Source: Tannerella sp.
GTDB lineage: Bacteria; Bacteroidota; Bacteroidia; Bacteroidales; Tannerellaceae
Assembly (NCBI GenBank): GCA_031288935.1
Contig: JAITQL010000146.1
Coordinates: 1 to 6,319 of the forward strand
Direction: 5' to 3'
Length of the DNA: 6,319 nucleotides
Position 1 is the stretch's first letter. Every line of letters starts with the position of its first letter. Made by a program: the position numbers and the translations under genes. This document shows positions 5,944-6,319 of the stretch, one piece after another. The notes under the pieces are model-generated. The model saw only the letters and a program-made list of their open reading frames with translations. It ran no database searches and was not told the DNA's origin.

Positions 5944-6173
5944 GTTGCATTCCTACGGAATGCCAAATCAGAGGCGTATGTGATGCTTTCTACCGAGCTG
6001 TGCATCCCTATGGGATGCAGTTTCACATCTAATTCTCCTGTTTCCAAATAATAATTACACCTGAAAGCAATAATTACCTGGTTTTGTAGTCCGTAGGACT
6101 GCATAGCTCGGTAGAAAAACGATTGATGGCGACAACCGGCATGCCGTCAGGTATGCGACCTGAAATATAAGAG
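5944..6173. repeat. Repeat unit C (230 bases)
   Basis: Hairpins lie at 5947-5963, 6002-6018, 6086-6102 (first arm GTAGTCC, still pairing through a G-T) and 6147-6163 (one broken pair, loop side GCG). At most variable positions after the first two hairpins it agrees with unit A rather than its neighbour B (for example ACAC near 6057-6060, loop GTA, AAAAACGATT). Confidence 0.85.
5987..6117. repeat. Nested inverted module of unit C
   Basis: Same arrangement as in unit B: arms at 5987-6004 and 6100-6117 enclosing hairpins 6002-6018 and 6086-6102, again 131 bases. The equivalent in unit A spans 5458-5657 (200 bases) because of the extra segment. Confidence 0.75.
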
Positions 6174-6319
6174 GTTGCATTCCTACGGAATGCCGGGTCA
6201 AAGGCGTGTATGATGCTTTCTACCGAGCTGTGCATCCCTATGGGATGCAGTTTCACATCTTATTCTCCTGTTTCCAAATAATAATTAAATCTGAAAGCAA
6301 TAATTGCATGGTTTTGCAG
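6174..6319. repeat. Repeat unit D (truncated by the window edge)
   Basis: 146 bases of a further unit are visible, with hairpins at 6177-6193 and 6232-6248 and the left inverted arm at 6217-6234. The third hairpin is cut at its first four bases (6316-6319). The middle (CTTATTCTCC and ATTAAATCTG) matches unit B rather than C, while GTGTATGATG near 6206 matches unit A. Confidence 0.8.

Larger units (their letters stand above)
5386..6319. repeat. Tandem array with 230-base period made of small hairpins (REP/BIME-like)
   Basis: From about 37 bases after the dinB stop to the right edge there is no credible gene; the stretch is a tandem repeat. The anchor GTTGCATTCC occurs at 5415, 5714, 5944 and 6174, giving spacings of 299, 230 and 230. 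Each full unit holds four 17-base hairpins (7-bp stem, 3-base loop): GCATTCC/GGAATGC, GCATCCC/GGGATGC, GCAGTCC/GGACTGC and TCAGGTA/TACCTGA. The second and third are flanked by inverted 18-base arms. The period is not a multiple of three, which argues against a protein repeat; short open frames on the minus strand simply recur with each unit. The array continues past the window. It is more AT-rich than the genes. Mobilisation by a RAYT-type transposase is an inference. Confidence 0.85.

Noticed and set aside
5614..6256. Short minus-strand proteins of 60-86 residues in the repeat array
   Set aside because: They recur once per unit, are read straight through the hairpins, have no start signal of their own, and shift frame from unit to unit because 230 is not a multiple of three. 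They look like a by-product of the repeat.
5386..6319. A CRISPR array
   Set aside because: The whole 230-base unit is repeated, with no short constant repeat alternating with unique 30-40-base spacers, and no cas genes are visible.
5386..6319. Integron attC sites
   Set aside because: There are no cassette genes between the units and no integrase in view. The hairpins are perfect short stems rather than the long imperfect stems with bulged bases of attC.

Overview
The window looks like a chromosomal segment from a member of the order Bacteroidales (phylum Bacteroidota). Three things point there. Perfect matches to the Bacteroidota -7 promoter consensus TAnnTTTG sit in front of three transcription units. 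Shine-Dalgarno sequences are mostly weak or absent and start-codon regions are A-rich. The protein families and the short hairpin repeats after dinB are of kinds common in this order. The genes look GC-rich and the repeat array clearly more AT-rich. I cannot name a genus.

Layout. Positions 1-173 (minus) hold the 5' end of a gene that runs off the left edge; its product begins with a small helix-turn-helix-like domain of the sort found at the N-terminus of some DNA-modification enzymes. Positions 208-3980 (minus) form a compact three-gene operon, read from right to left: a four-cluster NapG/MauM-like ferredoxin with an export signal (3399-3980), a NapH/NosR-like polytopic membrane iron-sulfur protein (2069-3373), and a membrane-anchored beta-propeller protein of the PQQ-repeat/BamB-like fold (208-2049). 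The gaps are only 25 and 19 bases. Positions 3981-4272 are a divergent promoter region. Positions 4273-5349 (plus) encode DNA polymerase IV (dinB), apparently starting at GTG on a very short or absent leader. From about 5386 to the right edge there is no credible gene. This stretch is a tandem array with a 230-base period whose unit is built from four tiny hairpins (7-bp stem, 3-base loop) and a nested inverted pair.

How the genes may work together. A NapG-like plus NapH-like pair normally moves electrons from the membrane quinol pool to a periplasmic reductase through a wire of [4Fe-4S] clusters. Here the third partner is not a recognisable reductase but an anchored beta-propeller, predicted to lie on the periplasmic side. 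The operon therefore looks like a transmembrane electron-transfer module whose terminal enzyme is unknown or encoded elsewhere.

The feature most worth a second look is the array after dinB. Its hairpins share the plan GCANNCC-loop-GGNNTGC with paired substitutions across the stem. Two of them sit next to the same 15-base tag (TTTCTACCGAGCTRT) in opposite orientation. This is the layout of a REP/BIME-type element that a RAYT (IS200/IS605-like) transposase might mobilise. Neighbouring units also seem to alternate between two variant types.
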